From: Pelagibius sp965227505
GTDB lineage: Bacteria > Pseudomonadota > Alphaproteobacteria > Kiloniellales > Kiloniellaceae
NCBI RefSeq assembly: GCF_965227505.1
Contig: NZ_OZ245757.1
Span: forward strand, 2,170,001-2,234,000
Direction: 5' to 3'
DNA length: 64,000 bases
The translations under genes were made by a program, and so were the position numbers. The notes under the pieces are model-generated. The model was not told where the DNA came from and made no database searches. It saw nothing but the letters and a program-made list of their open reading frames with translations. Positions 10,081 to 17,676 of the stretch are shown here, in pieces. Each line of letters begins with the position of its first letter. Position 1 is the stretch's first letter.

Positions 10081-10479
10081 TCACTCCACCCCCGGCGGCC
10101 CCTTCAACTCAATCGTGTTGCCGTCGGGGTCCTGGATGTAGAGGGAGGGGCCGCTGCCCTCGGCGCCGTAGCGCTCCACCACTTCGCCGACATCGATGCC
10201 GTGGCTCTGCAGATGGCTGCGCAGGCTGGGCGGGTCGAAGGGCTCGATGCGCACACAGAAGTGGTCCATGTTACGGCCTGCCGGCAGGTCCCCTTCCGCT
10301 CCGTCATCAGTCTGCAGGAGATCGATGAGCGAAGCGCCGGCGCGCAGCTGCACCAGGCCGATGGACTCGACACGCCGTTCCTCGCTGCAGCCGAGGACCT
10401 CGGTATAGAACTTCAGCGCGCGCTCCATGTCGCTGACGCAGACCACCACGTGGTCGAGGGTCTTGATGGCGAAGGCCAT
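10081..10479 (-). CDS. VOC (glyoxalase/dioxygenase) family protein
   Basis: 132 aa from ATG 10479 (MAFAIKTLDHVVVCVSDMERALKFYTEVLGC); the frame is open further upstream but this ATG starts at the family's first strand. Two beta-alpha-beta-beta-beta modules are seen. Candidate metal ligands are His in LDHVVV, His in MDHFCVRIEPFD and Glu in DGNTIELKGP, the normal VOC H/E pattern. The ending DPDGNTIELKG is typical. The substrate is unknown; glyoxalase, dioxygenase and antibiotic-resistance variants share this fold. Confidence 0.85.
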   Translation of the reverse strand: MAFAIKTLDHVVVCVSDMERALKFYTEVLGCSEERRVESIGLVQLRAGASLIDLLQTDDGAEGDLPAGRNMDHFCVRIEPFDPPSLRSHLQSHGIDVGEVVERYGAEGSGPSLYIQDPDGNTIELKGPPGVE

Positions 10480-10535
10480 GACTGCATTCTCCCAGTGACG
10501 CCGTTCCCCAGAAATGAAGGTGGGTACGCCGCAGG

Positions 10536-11078
10536 TCAATTCCTGTGACGGGGGCTCGGCCAAGTATCAACCAGACTGCCATCTTTGACGTCAAATGCCA
10601 GAACCCGGTCTTCCACCGTCTGAACCAGGAAACGGCCTTGGTCGTCGAAGCCAAGCGTGCGACCCCACCGGCGATGGCCCCCCGTAAGCGGAAGACGGGA
10701 AAGATCCTCGACGATTTCCGTCAAGGGGACCTTTCGCACGAGCTCCCCGCGGCGCCAAAAGGTCAGAATCGTCGTCGAGGGATGAAAGCGCACCGGTACC
10801 AGTCCTAACCCGCCGTGACCGACAATCAGATGGTCGCCATCGTCCGCCAGGTAGGCATCGGGGAACCACCGATCCATGGACCACGATGGCCGACCATGCT
10901 TAAAGACGGTGGTTCGCCGGTCGATCACGCTCATGCCGGCGCAGTAGACTCCGCTGGGCGAGCAGATGGTCTTGTCTTCCGGTAGCCGCAACTCCTCATC
11001 CGCAAGAACCAAAGAGTGCCACCAGCCTGCCACCACCATGACAGCAATGGCTATCGGCGTTCGAAAAAGGCGCATCAT
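10536..11078 (-). CDS. Hypothetical secreted protein
   Basis: 180 aa starting MMRLFRTPIAIAVMVVAGWW, a signal peptide with likely cleavage after SLVLA. A GGAAGAG precedes the ATG at 11078; an upstream GTG at 11087 is an alternative. The mature part (ICSPSGVYCAGMSVIDRRTTVF, WFPDAYLADDGDHLIVGHGG, TLGFDDQGRFLVQT) has short beta repeats like a small propeller or NHL-like fragment, and two Cys that could form a disulphide. I do not recognise the family. It lies upstream of the VOC gene on the same strand with a 56-bp gap. Confidence 0.65.
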   Translation of the reverse strand: MMRLFRTPIAIAVMVVAGWWHSLVLADEELRLPEDKTICSPSGVYCAGMSVIDRRTTVFKHGRPSWSMDRWFPDAYLADDGDHLIVGHGGLGLVPVRFHPSTTILTFWRRGELVRKVPLTEIVEDLSRLPLTGGHRRWGRTLGFDDQGRFLVQTVEDRVLAFDVKDGSLVDTWPSPRHRN

Positions 11079-11147
11079 CTCTTCCACTTCCGCATTCCCC
11101 GGATGCTAGGTTAGCGAACCAGTGAACTGAGGCGATAGCATGGCAGC

Positions 11148-11738
11148 ATGAGCGAAGCCGTCGAAAACAAGCCTGGCGTGACGGCGGCGACAGACTGGCG
11201 ACTGCGGCCCGCCAGCATGGAAGACCTCGACGGCCTGCTGGCGCTGACCGCCAAGCCGGAGGTCTACCGCTTCATGTTCGACGGCGCGGCGCCGGAGCGC
11301 CCTTTGCTCGCCGAGCGGCTGGCGCTCTTCATCGCCAACGAAGCGGCCAGCGGCCTGGGCCTGTGGATGCTGGAACAACCCGGCCGGGCCGCGGGCGGCG
11401 CGGTCTGGCTGGAGCCGAACCTGGCCGCGCGGGAGGCTGAGGTCAGCTACCTGCTGGACCCGGCACTCTGGGGCCGCGGCCTTGCCGGACGCATGGCCTG
11501 GACCGCCGTCAGCCGTGCCTTCGAAAGCCCCGCTATCGAGTGCGTCTTCGCCGGCGCCGATGCGCCCAACACCGCCTCCATCGCCGTCCTGCGGCGCCTG
11601 GGCATGCGCTTTCGCCGCGCCGTGACCTATCCCCTCGGCCCCGGCGTGGAATACGAACTGCACCGCGGCGACGCCGGCCCGCAACCACCGCCCGCCCTGT
11701 TGCCGCTGCTTGGCGGCTCAACCCAGGAGACCGCGTGA
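11148..11738 (+). CDS. GNAT-family N-acetyltransferase
   Basis: 196 aa. RLRPASMEDLDGLLALTAKPEVYRF is the usual GNAT N-terminus. The acetyl-CoA loop is in LLDPALWGRGLAGRMAW (R/Q-x-x-G-x-G/A variant), and NTASIAVLRRLGMRF is motif B. It resembles the RimJ/RimL-type group that uses proteins or small amines. Its stop TGA overlaps the ATG of the next gene by one base (TGATG), so the two are co-translated. The substrate is unknown. Confidence 0.83.
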   Translation: MSEAVENKPGVTAATDWRLRPASMEDLDGLLALTAKPEVYRFMFDGAAPERPLLAERLALFIANEAASGLGLWMLEQPGRAAGGAVWLEPNLAAREAEVSYLLDPALWGRGLAGRMAWTAVSRAFESPAIECVFAGADAPNTASIAVLRRLGMRFRRAVTYPLGPGVEYELHRGDAGPQPPPALLPLLGGSTQETA

Positions 11739-12190
11739 TGGCCGAAGCAGATCAAACCGAGAAGGTCCAAACCCGGAAGATCCAAACTCTGAGAGGCCAA
11801 TGCCTCTGTGGCGCCGTGCGTTTCGAGATTGCCGGTGCCGTCACCGAACCCCATGCCTGTCACTGCACGCAGTGCCGCCGCCAGAGCGGCCACTATGTCG
11901 TGGCCGCCGAAGCCCCGCGCGACGCGGTGACCTTCCTGGAGGACCGGGGCCTCAAGTGGTACCGCTCCTCCGCCAAGGCCAAGCGCGGCTTCTGCGGCGA
12001 CTGCGGCTCCGCACTGTTCTGGGCCAGCGACGATGGCGACGAGTTGAGCTTCAATCTCGGCTGCCTGGACGCGCCCACCGGCCTCACCCTCGCCTCCCAC
12101 ATCTTCGTCGACGAAAAGGGCGACTACTACGACCTCGACGACGCCCTGCCGAAATTCACCAGCGACGGCGAGGCGATGGAGACGCCATAA
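11738..12190 (+). CDS. GFA (CENP-V) family zinc protein
   Basis: 150 aa beginning MAEADQTEKVQTRKIQTLRG. The zinc-binding pattern of the glutathione-dependent formaldehyde-activating (Gfa)/CENP-V family is complete: GQCLCGAVRFE, ACHCTQCRRQSG and KRGFCGDCGSALFW. The C-terminal HIFVDEKGDYYDLDDALPKF is also typical. Most Gfa-family proteins have no proven formaldehyde activity, so only the fold and zinc binding are claimed. It is coupled to the upstream GNAT gene by a TGATG overlap. Confidence 0.88.
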   Translation: MAEADQTEKVQTRKIQTLRGQCLCGAVRFEIAGAVTEPHACHCTQCRRQSGHYVVAAEAPRDAVTFLEDRGLKWYRSSAKAKRGFCGDCGSALFWASDDGDELSFNLGCLDAPTGLTLASHIFVDEKGDYYDLDDALPKFTSDGEAMETP

Positions 12191-12199
12191 GGACGGACA

Positions 12200-12400
12200 A
12201 TGAACCACGACGAATTGAAACGGCTCTATCTGCTGCTTGAAGAACTGAACGATTTCTTTCATCAACCCACGCATCTGGACGACGCCGACCGCATTCGCTC
12301 ATTTGCGGAGCGCGTCTACCCGGAGGTTCGGGCCATGTACTAAGACATCGTCTGGAAGGCTTTGCCCGAGAATCTGCAGAAGGAGTTAGAAGATCGATAG
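12200..12400 (+). pseudogene. Small protein gene interrupted by an in-frame TAA
   Basis: ATG 12200 opens a 47-codon frame (MNHDELKRLYLLLEELNDF...) that stops at TAA 12341-12343. The same frame then continues with 18 sense codons that read like a natural end (DIVWKALPENLQKELEDR) to TAG 12398-12400. The composition and amphipathic helices are continuous across the stop, so I read this as a 66-residue protein with a nonsense change (for example TAY to TAA after Met-Tyr). A truncated 47-aa product remains possible. It starts 9 bases after the GFA gene, so it may be third in that operon. No function is known. Confidence 0.6.
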
Positions 12401-12453
12401 AACGCTCGGCTTTTTTCATCCCGCCAACGCACACTGACCCCCTAATCTTCCAG

Positions 12454-12497
12454 CCTCCTCGCCCCCCTTTGATGGGGGAGGCCGGGGGAGGGGGTGA
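12454..12497. repeat. GC-rich repeat, single arm
   Basis: One arm of the REPIN-like family: GCCCCCCTTTGATGGGGG followed by AGGCCGGGGGAGGGGGTGA, matching the right arms at 3988-4029 and 7898-7934. No opposite arm is found nearby, so this copy is solitary or partly deleted. Confidence 0.65.
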
Positions 12498-12717
12498 AAC
12501 ATGGACCCGATGCCCGATGGTTTTCTGCGCAGGCGCCGTCAACCGGACAGCCTTGGGGCCGTTGCGGACACCTCTAGAAAGCCGCGATATCCGGACGATT
12601 GAACCTGTTCGAGGAGATGAAGGGCTTCCCTTCGAAGCCTTTCCGCCGCGCCACCGCACAGGAATCACTGGGAGGAACTCCTTGCGCCCATCCCTCGGCC
12701 TTACCGCCACATAAGCT

Positions 12718-12897
12718 ATGCGCCTTGCCACCGCCGTTCCTCCGGCCTCCGCGCGACCTTGGTTCGATCCCGACGTGCAGGTCTTCTAGAGCCTGGAGCC
12801 CTAGCAGCTTGTGGTCGTCGCCCTGCTGGCTGTGGCGCTCGCCCGCCTGCTTCTCTTCCTGCTGGTCACGCTGATCTATCGCCTCTTCAGTAGGTAA
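12718..12897 (+). pseudogene. Possible decayed small membrane protein with two in-frame TAG
   Basis: From ATG 12718 the frame reads 22 further sense codons ending FDPDVQVF, then TAG, SLEP, TAG, then QLVVVALLAVALARLLLF and on to IYRLFSR and TAA at 12895-12897. The last 30 codons form one strongly hydrophobic transmembrane helix ending in basic residues, as expected of a real small membrane protein. Both stops are TAG and could each come from CAG by a single C-to-T change. No SD is seen before the ATG. Chance hydrophobicity in GC-rich DNA is the alternative. Confidence 0.35.
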
Positions 12898-13040
12898 CGC
12901 CGCAGCAGCCCAGCGTCGGTTTTGGCCCGCTGAATACCGAACCCTTCCGTAAACACACTGCCGGTTCACTGGGTCGCTTTGCTGGGCCCGCTTTCTGGGC
13001 CACCTACTGAATTGTGCCTATCCCGTGCGGCCTGCGCACG

Positions 13041-13916
13041 TCAAGGAGACGGCAGGGTGCGACGCAGTCGGTAACCGTACTTGAGCAGTAATGGCAGTCC
13101 CAGAAGGGTTCCGAAACCCCACCGCAGGGGGGAGAGCCGCTCTTGGTACTCGGTGTCCTTCTTCACGGTGCTGTCACTACGGACGCGCATGCTATTGCCG
13201 CCAACGTTGTGGTGCTGTTGGCGCGCGAAATCAAGCTGCGACGCTTCAAAAGGCAAGTTGAGTCGGTCCATGATCGCCTGAAGGCCTAGCTGCGGATTGT
13301 CAGCGAGATCCTCATAGCGGATGGCATGATAGCCGGGATGAGCGGCAAATCGGTGTGCGATCCTCAGATTGAGTCTCAACCAGCGCACTATCGAGACGTA
13401 ATAGCCGTAGACCATGGGGTTCTTGCTTCGGGCGCGAATTGTGGACTTTGCGTGCTCGGCGCTGCCGTGCTGGGCGAGCATGCGAAGCCACTTGCGATTC
13501 ATGCTGAACGCTGTGCCACGACCGTCCCTGACCAGATGCAGGATCTGCAGATCGAAGAGATCGGGATGCTCCGCATAGACTGCCAACTGTTCCAGCGTCT
13601 TTGAACTGTCGCAGATTAAACGCTTCCCACTGACCCGCAGCACTGCCACCAAGGCGCGATGGCTTCGATCAGCGGCTGAGAGGGCGTCTTCGCCATCCGA
13701 TGTTGCAGCCTGCTGCACTGACTGCCAGTAAGCACATTCGTCGATGGTCGCCCCGCAGGTGCAGCGCAGGATCCTCATGCGCCGCTGAGGATCTAAGTAC
13801 TTGTAAACCTCGCCGACGCTTTCGATCTGAGAGTGCGAACCCAAAAGCAAGTCGAGCAAAGTGCTACCGCTGTGGCCGCTCCCGGCGATGTATATGATCG
13901 GAACCTTGGTGACCAT
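13041..13916 (-). CDS. Sulfotransferase family protein
   Basis: 291 aa from ATG 13916 (MVTKVPIIYIAGSGHSGSTL). The PAPS-binding loop GSGHSGSTLLDLLLGSH is at the N-terminus and the 3'-phosphate motif VRDGRGTAFSMNRKW follows near residue 150, so it should transfer sulfate from PAPS. An insert rich in Cys (LRCTCGATIDECAYW) is seen between them. No SD is clear; an alternative ATG at 14000 would overlap the AraC gene. GC content is visibly lower than the flanking genes. With no glycan or lipid genes nearby, the acceptor is unknown. Confidence 0.8.
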   Translation of the reverse strand: MVTKVPIIYIAGSGHSGSTLLDLLLGSHSQIESVGEVYKYLDPQRRMRILRCTCGATIDECAYWQSVQQAATSDGEDALSAADRSHRALVAVLRVSGKRLICDSSKTLEQLAVYAEHPDLFDLQILHLVRDGRGTAFSMNRKWLRMLAQHGSAEHAKSTIRARSKNPMVYGYYVSIVRWLRLNLRIAHRFAAHPGYHAIRYEDLADNPQLGLQAIMDRLNLPFEASQLDFARQQHHNVGGNSMRVRSDSTVKKDTEYQERLSPLRWGFGTLLGLPLLLKYGYRLRRTLPSP

Positions 13917-13963
13917 GAGTTTAGTGAGCGCTGGCTTGTCCGCTTCATGGAGGAAAGCGGCTG

Positions 13964-14908
13964 TCAGGCGATCCTGACAGTCGCAGACACCGATCCGCAA
14001 GCTCTTTCAGCCTGCAGCGAACCGGGACTCCTAACCTCTCTCTCCCCCGCCTGCCGCAGATAACGCCCCGGCGTCTCGCCCAGGGAGCGGCGGAACATGG
14101 CGATGAAGGCGCTGGGGCTCTGGTAGCCGAGGTCGAGGGCGACCGCCGTCACCGCCGCGCCCTCGGCCAGGCGGGCGACGGCGGTGGTGAGGCGCAGGCG
14201 TTCGCGCCACTCGCCGAAGGTGAGGCCCGTCTCCTTCACGAAGAGGCGCGCCAGCGTGCGCTCGCTGGCGCCGGCGTCCTTTGCCCAGGCGCCCAGCGGC
14301 CGCCCGTCGGCGGGATCGTCGATCAAGGCCGCCGTCACCTTCAGCAGGCGCGGGTCGCGCGGCTGCGGCAGGTGCAGGGGTTCGGCCTCCAGGCCCCGCA
14401 GTTCGTCGAGAATGACGGCCATGATGCGCGCCCCCGGCCCTTCGGGCCCATAGTCCAGGCCGATCTCGATGGCCCGCAGGATCAGTGCCCGCAGGAGCGG
14501 CGGCACCGCCACCACGCAGCACTGCCCGGGCAACTCCTGCGCCACCGCGGGGTCGACGTAAAGCGTGCGCATGGCAATGGTCTGGCTATGGCTGACCTGG
14601 TGTTCGACCCCCGGCGGAACCCAGACCGCCTGCTCCGGCGCGACCACCCAGGTCCCCGCCGCCGTCTGCACCGTCATGACGCCGGAAGAGGCGTAAACCA
14701 GCTGGCCGCGGCGGTGGTGGTGCCAGTGCCGCCGGCTGGGCCCGGGGTAGTCGCGCGCCAGGGGAGCAATGGGCCGCGCCGCATCCTCCAGCTCGCCCGG
14801 ATGACCGCCCGGATGATCGGCCGGATGATCGGCCGGATGATCGGCCGGCGGGTCGCTGGGCCGGATGCGCCAGGGCTCCGCCTTGGGAGTTTGTCTGTTT
14901 TCCGTCAT
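13964..14908 (-). CDS. AraC-family transcriptional regulator with cupin domain
   Basis: 314 aa. The N-terminal cupin part (about 45-130) reads RHWHHHRRGQLVYASSGVMTVQT and WVPPGVEHQVSHSQTIAMRTL. The C-terminal double HTH (about 195-290) contains GASERTLARLFVKETGLTFGEWRERLRL and the final AraC signature DLGYQSPSAFIAMFRRSLGETPGRYL. The N-terminus carries PADHPADHPADHP, encoded by a 12-bp tandem repeat. It is divergent from the MFS gene across 55 bp, a standard arrangement for a regulator and its efflux target. The C-terminal tail after the HTH is unusually long. Confidence 0.88.
   Translation of the reverse strand: MTENRQTPKAEPWRIRPSDPPADHPADHPADHPGGHPGELEDAARPIAPLARDYPGPSRRHWHHHRRGQLVYASSGVMTVQTAAGTWVVAPEQAVWVPPGVEHQVSHSQTIAMRTLYVDPAVAQELPGQCCVVAVPPLLRALILRAIEIGLDYGPEGPGARIMAVILDELRGLEAEPLHLPQPRDPRLLKVTAALIDDPADGRPLGAWAKDAGASERTLARLFVKETGLTFGEWRERLRLTTAVARLAEGAAVTAVALDLGYQSPSAFIAMFRRSLGETPGRYLRQAGEREVRSPGSLQAERACGSVSATVRIA
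14796..14855. repeat. 12-bp tandem repeat (about 5 units) inside AraC gene
   Basis: Units of the form CCCGGATGATCG/GCCGGATGATCG occur at 14796, 14808, 14820, 14832 and a degenerate one at 14844. The length of 12 keeps the reading frame and encodes repeated Pro-Ala-Asp-His. It is likely to vary in copy number between strains. Confidence 0.85.
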
Positions 14909-14963
14909 CGACTGTCATAATACAGCGAGACGGGCAGGCAGGTACAGCCTAGAAATGGGCCCC

Positions 14964-16205
14964 ATGACCGAGTTCTCGCAATCCCGGCTGGGTTTCCGTT
15001 CCGCACCGCCGATGTCCAGCTGGCGCCGGCCGGAGGTGCTGCTGCTGCTGATGGCCGCCGCGGTGCCCTTGAGCTTCGCCACCTGGCAGGCGCTGCTGAA
15101 CAACTTCGCCATCGAGCGGGCGGCCTTCACCGGGGCCGAGATGGGCATCCTGCAGTCGCTGCGCGAGGTTCCCGGCTTCCTCGCCTTCGGCGTGGTCTTC
15201 CTGCTGCTGCTGATCCGCGAGCAGCGCCTGGCCTATATCGCGCTGCTGCTGCTGGGGCTCGGCACCGCCATCACCGGCGCCTTTCCCACGGTGATCGGGC
15301 TCTACATCACCACCGTCATCATGTCGGTGGGCTATCACTACTACGAGACCCTGCAGGTCTCCCTGTCGCTGCAGTGGATCGACAAGAAAAAGGCGCCGGA
15401 AACCCTGGGCCGCATCATCGCCGTGGGCTCCTTCGCCTCCATCATCGTCTTCGGGCTGATCTGGCTGACCAGCGACATCCTGGCGCTCGACTATTTCTGG
15501 ATCTACCTGATCGGCGGCGGCGCCACGGCAGCCGTTGCCGTTTTCGCCTGGCTCGCCTTTCCGTCCTTCCCCCAACAGGTGGAGCAGCACAAGACGCTGA
15601 TCCTCAGAAAGCGCTACTGGCTCTACTACGCCCTCACCTTCCTTTCCGGCGCGCGGCGGCAGATCTTCATCGTCTTCGCCGGCTTCCTGATGGTGGAGAA
15701 GTTCGGCTTCGACGTCGGCGCCATCGCGCTGTTGTTCCTCGTGAATGCCGCGGTCAACGTCTGGCTGGCGCCCAAGATCGGCCGCCTGATCGGCCGCATC
15801 GGCGAACGCAAGGCGCTGATCTTCGAATACCTCGGCCTGATCGGCGTCTTCACCGCCTATGCCTTCGTCGAGAGCGCGACGGTCGCCGCCGGGCTCTACG
15901 TGCTCGACCACCTGTTCTTTGCGCTGGCCATCGCCATCAAGACCTACTTCCAGAAGATCGCCGACCCGGCCGACATCGCCGCGACCGCCGGTGTGAGCTT
16001 CACCATCAACCACATCGCCGCCGTGTTCCTGCCGGCGGCCTACGGCTTCCTCTGGCTGATCTCACCGCCGGCGGTCTTCCTGACCGGCGCGGCGCTGGCC
16101 GCCGGCTCCCTGCTGCTGGCGCTCAACGTGCCGCACGATCCGCGCCCCGGCGATGAGGTGATGGTGGGCCGCGTTCCACTGGCCGGACCCGCCGCCGCAG
16201 AGTAA
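14964..16205 (+). CDS. MFS transporter
   Basis: 413 aa from ATG 14964 (ATG 14955 is equally possible). About twelve hydrophobic segments are seen, beginning VLLLLMAAAVPLSFATWQALL, with a central cytoplasmic loop around QQVEQHKTLILRKRYWLYY that splits two six-helix halves. Charged residues in the first half (EMGILQSLREVPGFL) resemble MFS loop 2-3 patterns. The substrate cannot be read from sequence. The gene is divergent from the AraC regulator, which probably controls it. Confidence 0.85.
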   Translation: MTEFSQSRLGFRSAPPMSSWRRPEVLLLLMAAAVPLSFATWQALLNNFAIERAAFTGAEMGILQSLREVPGFLAFGVVFLLLLIREQRLAYIALLLLGLGTAITGAFPTVIGLYITTVIMSVGYHYYETLQVSLSLQWIDKKKAPETLGRIIAVGSFASIIVFGLIWLTSDILALDYFWIYLIGGGATAAVAVFAWLAFPSFPQQVEQHKTLILRKRYWLYYALTFLSGARRQIFIVFAGFLMVEKFGFDVGAIALLFLVNAAVNVWLAPKIGRLIGRIGERKALIFEYLGLIGVFTAYAFVESATVAAGLYVLDHLFFALAIAIKTYFQKIADPADIAATAGVSFTINHIAAVFLPAAYGFLWLISPPAVFLTGAALAAGSLLLALNVPHDPRPGDEVMVGRVPLAGPAAAE

Positions 16206-16285
16206 CCGCGCCGAGCAGCTCTCCAGCTTCGACCGACCAAAGCCGCAGCGGGCTCAACGCCGCCCGGCCCCCGGAAGCATGTCGT

Positions 16286-16301
16286 TTAACCCCGTCTTAA
16301 C
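16286..16301 (+). promoter_or_regulatory. CtrA-like binding box (TTAA-N7-TTAAC)
   Basis: TTAA at 16286-16289, seven bases, then TTAAC at 16297-16301: a perfect match to the CtrA consensus. It lies 32 bp before ATG 16333 of the PAS-domain gene, inside a short promoter region. The surrounding sequence is GC-rich, so a chance match is less likely than in AT-rich DNA. The claim rests on the consensus alone. Confidence 0.6.
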
Positions 16302-16332
16302 AGCCTTCGCCGAAGCTTCGCGTTTGGATTGA

Positions 16333-16923
16333 ATGGGTGGGGTGCAGTACATGAGGGGTGGTAACAGCTTGTGGAGCGAACTGGACCTCCACCAGCTGAT
16401 GGCGGCGTTCACCGACCCGCGATTTCAAGACATGATCCGGCATTGGCTCGCCCTGCGTCAGGACGACCCGGTGCCCTGCCGCTGCGCCGTCGATCCGACC
16501 AAGTTCCAGGACAGCCTGAGCATGGTCTGGCTGATGGAGCGTCATGACGACGGTCACTACCGCTATCGCCTGGCCGGCCAGGCCATTACCGAGATGCACG
16601 GCGGCATTCAACGCGGCACCGACACCGCGTCCCTGTTCAGCCCGCAGGCGCTCGACATGTTCCGGCCGCGTTGGGAGGCGGTGTTGGATCACAACCAGAT
16701 CGTCCGCGCCGAAGGCGAGGTCGTGCTGGCAGAGGGCGAGGCGGTTTCGCGCGTCGAGCGCCTGATGCTGCCGCTGCGCTCCGACACCGGCGGCGTATCG
16801 GTGATCCTGGGGGCGACAAGCTATGAAAAGGCCTGCAGCCTCGACCTGACCGCGACGGCCTTCCCGCCGACCAACATCCAGTACTGCCCGCTGTCCGACA
16901 TTCCTCCCGGCGCCGGCCGCTGA
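16333..16923 (+). CDS. PAS-domain protein (PAS_5 type)
   Basis: 196 aa; ATG 16333 or the later ATG 16351 could start it (the latter has a GGGTGGGG upstream). The pattern RFQDMIRHWLALRQDDPVPCRCAVDP, YRYRLAGQAITEMHGG, SLFSPQALDMFRPRWEAVLDH and VERLMLPLRSDTGGVSVILG matches the alphaproteobacterial PAS_5 family. These are stand-alone PAS sensors without an attached kinase domain and with no known ligand. A CtrA-like box lies just upstream, which would place it in the cell-cycle regulon. Confidence 0.78.
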   Translation: MGGVQYMRGGNSLWSELDLHQLMAAFTDPRFQDMIRHWLALRQDDPVPCRCAVDPTKFQDSLSMVWLMERHDDGHYRYRLAGQAITEMHGGIQRGTDTASLFSPQALDMFRPRWEAVLDHNQIVRAEGEVVLAEGEAVSRVERLMLPLRSDTGGVSVILGATSYEKACSLDLTATAFPPTNIQYCPLSDIPPGAGR

Positions 16924-17041
16924 GCGCGGGAACAGGGAGCACTGAAAGCAGCGACGGCAGGCAAAGCGCTCGCGCTCCAGCCACCGGTGACGTAGTCTTT
17001 GTCGCAGTCAAACACCCTGAACACGGCTTGGCCTGAACGCC

Positions 17042-17515
17042 ATGGCAGCAGACCTCCGCACCCTCATCACCCCCGAAGGCTTCGAGCGTTTTCAGGCGGA
17101 ACTGAAACGGCTGCAGGCGGAACGCCATGAGGTCTGCGGCATCGTTGCCTGGGCCGCCGGCAACGGAGACCGCAGCGAGAACGGCGACTACATCTACAAC
17201 AAGCAGCGCCTGCGCCAGATCGACCGCCGGGCCTCCTGGCTCGGCCGCCGCTTGGAGAACGCCGTGGTGGTGCGCCCGGAACAGCAGACGGCGAGCGGCA
17301 AGGTGCGCTTCGGCTCCACCGTCACCTACATCGACGAGGACGACCGCAGCCAGACCGTGCACATCGTCGGCTACGACGAGGCCGACATGGCCCGCGGCGA
17401 AATCTCCATCGGCTCGCCCGTCGCCCGCGCCCTGATGGGCAAGAGCGCCGGCGACGGTGTCGAAGTGCCGACACCCGACGGCGTGAAGTACCTCGACATC
17501 GAAGCGGTAAGCTGA
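17042..17515 (+). CDS. greB: Transcription elongation factor GreB
   Basis: 157 aa, the normal length. The N-terminal coiled coil (1-75) has its acidic tip in GNGDRSENGDYIYNKQRLR (the Asp and Glu that enter the RNA polymerase secondary channel). The C-terminal FKBP-like domain contains VRFGSTVTYIDEDD and ends GKSAGDGVEVPTPDGVKYLDI. It stimulates cleavage of backtracked transcripts. YIYNKQRLRQIDRR is the GreB-type version, distinguishing it from GreA. Confidence 0.93.
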   Translation: MAADLRTLITPEGFERFQAELKRLQAERHEVCGIVAWAAGNGDRSENGDYIYNKQRLRQIDRRASWLGRRLENAVVVRPEQQTASGKVRFGSTVTYIDEDDRSQTVHIVGYDEADMARGEISIGSPVARALMGKSAGDGVEVPTPDGVKYLDIEAVS

Positions 17516-17542
17516 GCGGTCGGCCGGTTCGCATACACGAGT

Positions 17543-17660
17543 CCCCCTCACCCCGACCCTCTCCCCGCTGGGGAGAGGGAGAACAGCGAGATCGCTGCTT
17601 GTGAGTCCCTCTCCCCTCGTGGGAGAGGGAGGGGCCCGCGCTAGCGGGAGGGTGAGGGGG
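17543..17660. repeat. GC-rich double-hairpin intergenic repeat (second family)
   Basis: Two hairpins, CCCTCTCCCCGCTGGGGAGAG and CCTCTCCCCTCGTGGGAGAG, flank about 30 bases and are bounded by CTCACCCC on the left and GGGTGAGGGG on the right, which are inverted relative to each other. The layout equals that of the 3.9- and 7.8-kb repeats but the stem sequence differs. It separates convergent greB and exoD and may act as a bidirectional terminator. Confidence 0.7.
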
Positions 17661-17676
17661 AAGCGACTCCCGCGCC

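Larger units (their letters stand above)
12401..13040. other. 640-bp stretch without an intact gene
   Basis: This holds a single arm of the GC-rich repeat (12454-12497) and a possible decayed membrane-peptide frame (12718-12897, listed separately). Overlapping frames of 80-130 codons on both strands have no recognisable features. It may be a remnant zone after deletion or insertion, placed next to the lower-GC sulfotransferase gene. Confidence 0.5.

Noticed and set aside
12718..12897. Amber suppression or pyrrolysine decoding of the two TAG codons
   Set aside because: No pyl genes are visible, and other genes in the window use TAG as an ordinary stop. Gene decay is simpler.
12574..12969. Minus-strand 131-codon frame in the gene-poor zone
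   Set aside because: It is Arg/Gln/Gly-rich, with no start signal or domain, and overlaps the plus-strand remnant. It looks like random high-GC coding.
14865..14963. Longer N-terminus of the MFS transporter
   Set aside because: The added 33 residues overlap the AraC start and are not membrane-like; the ATG at 14964 (or 14955) fits the family.
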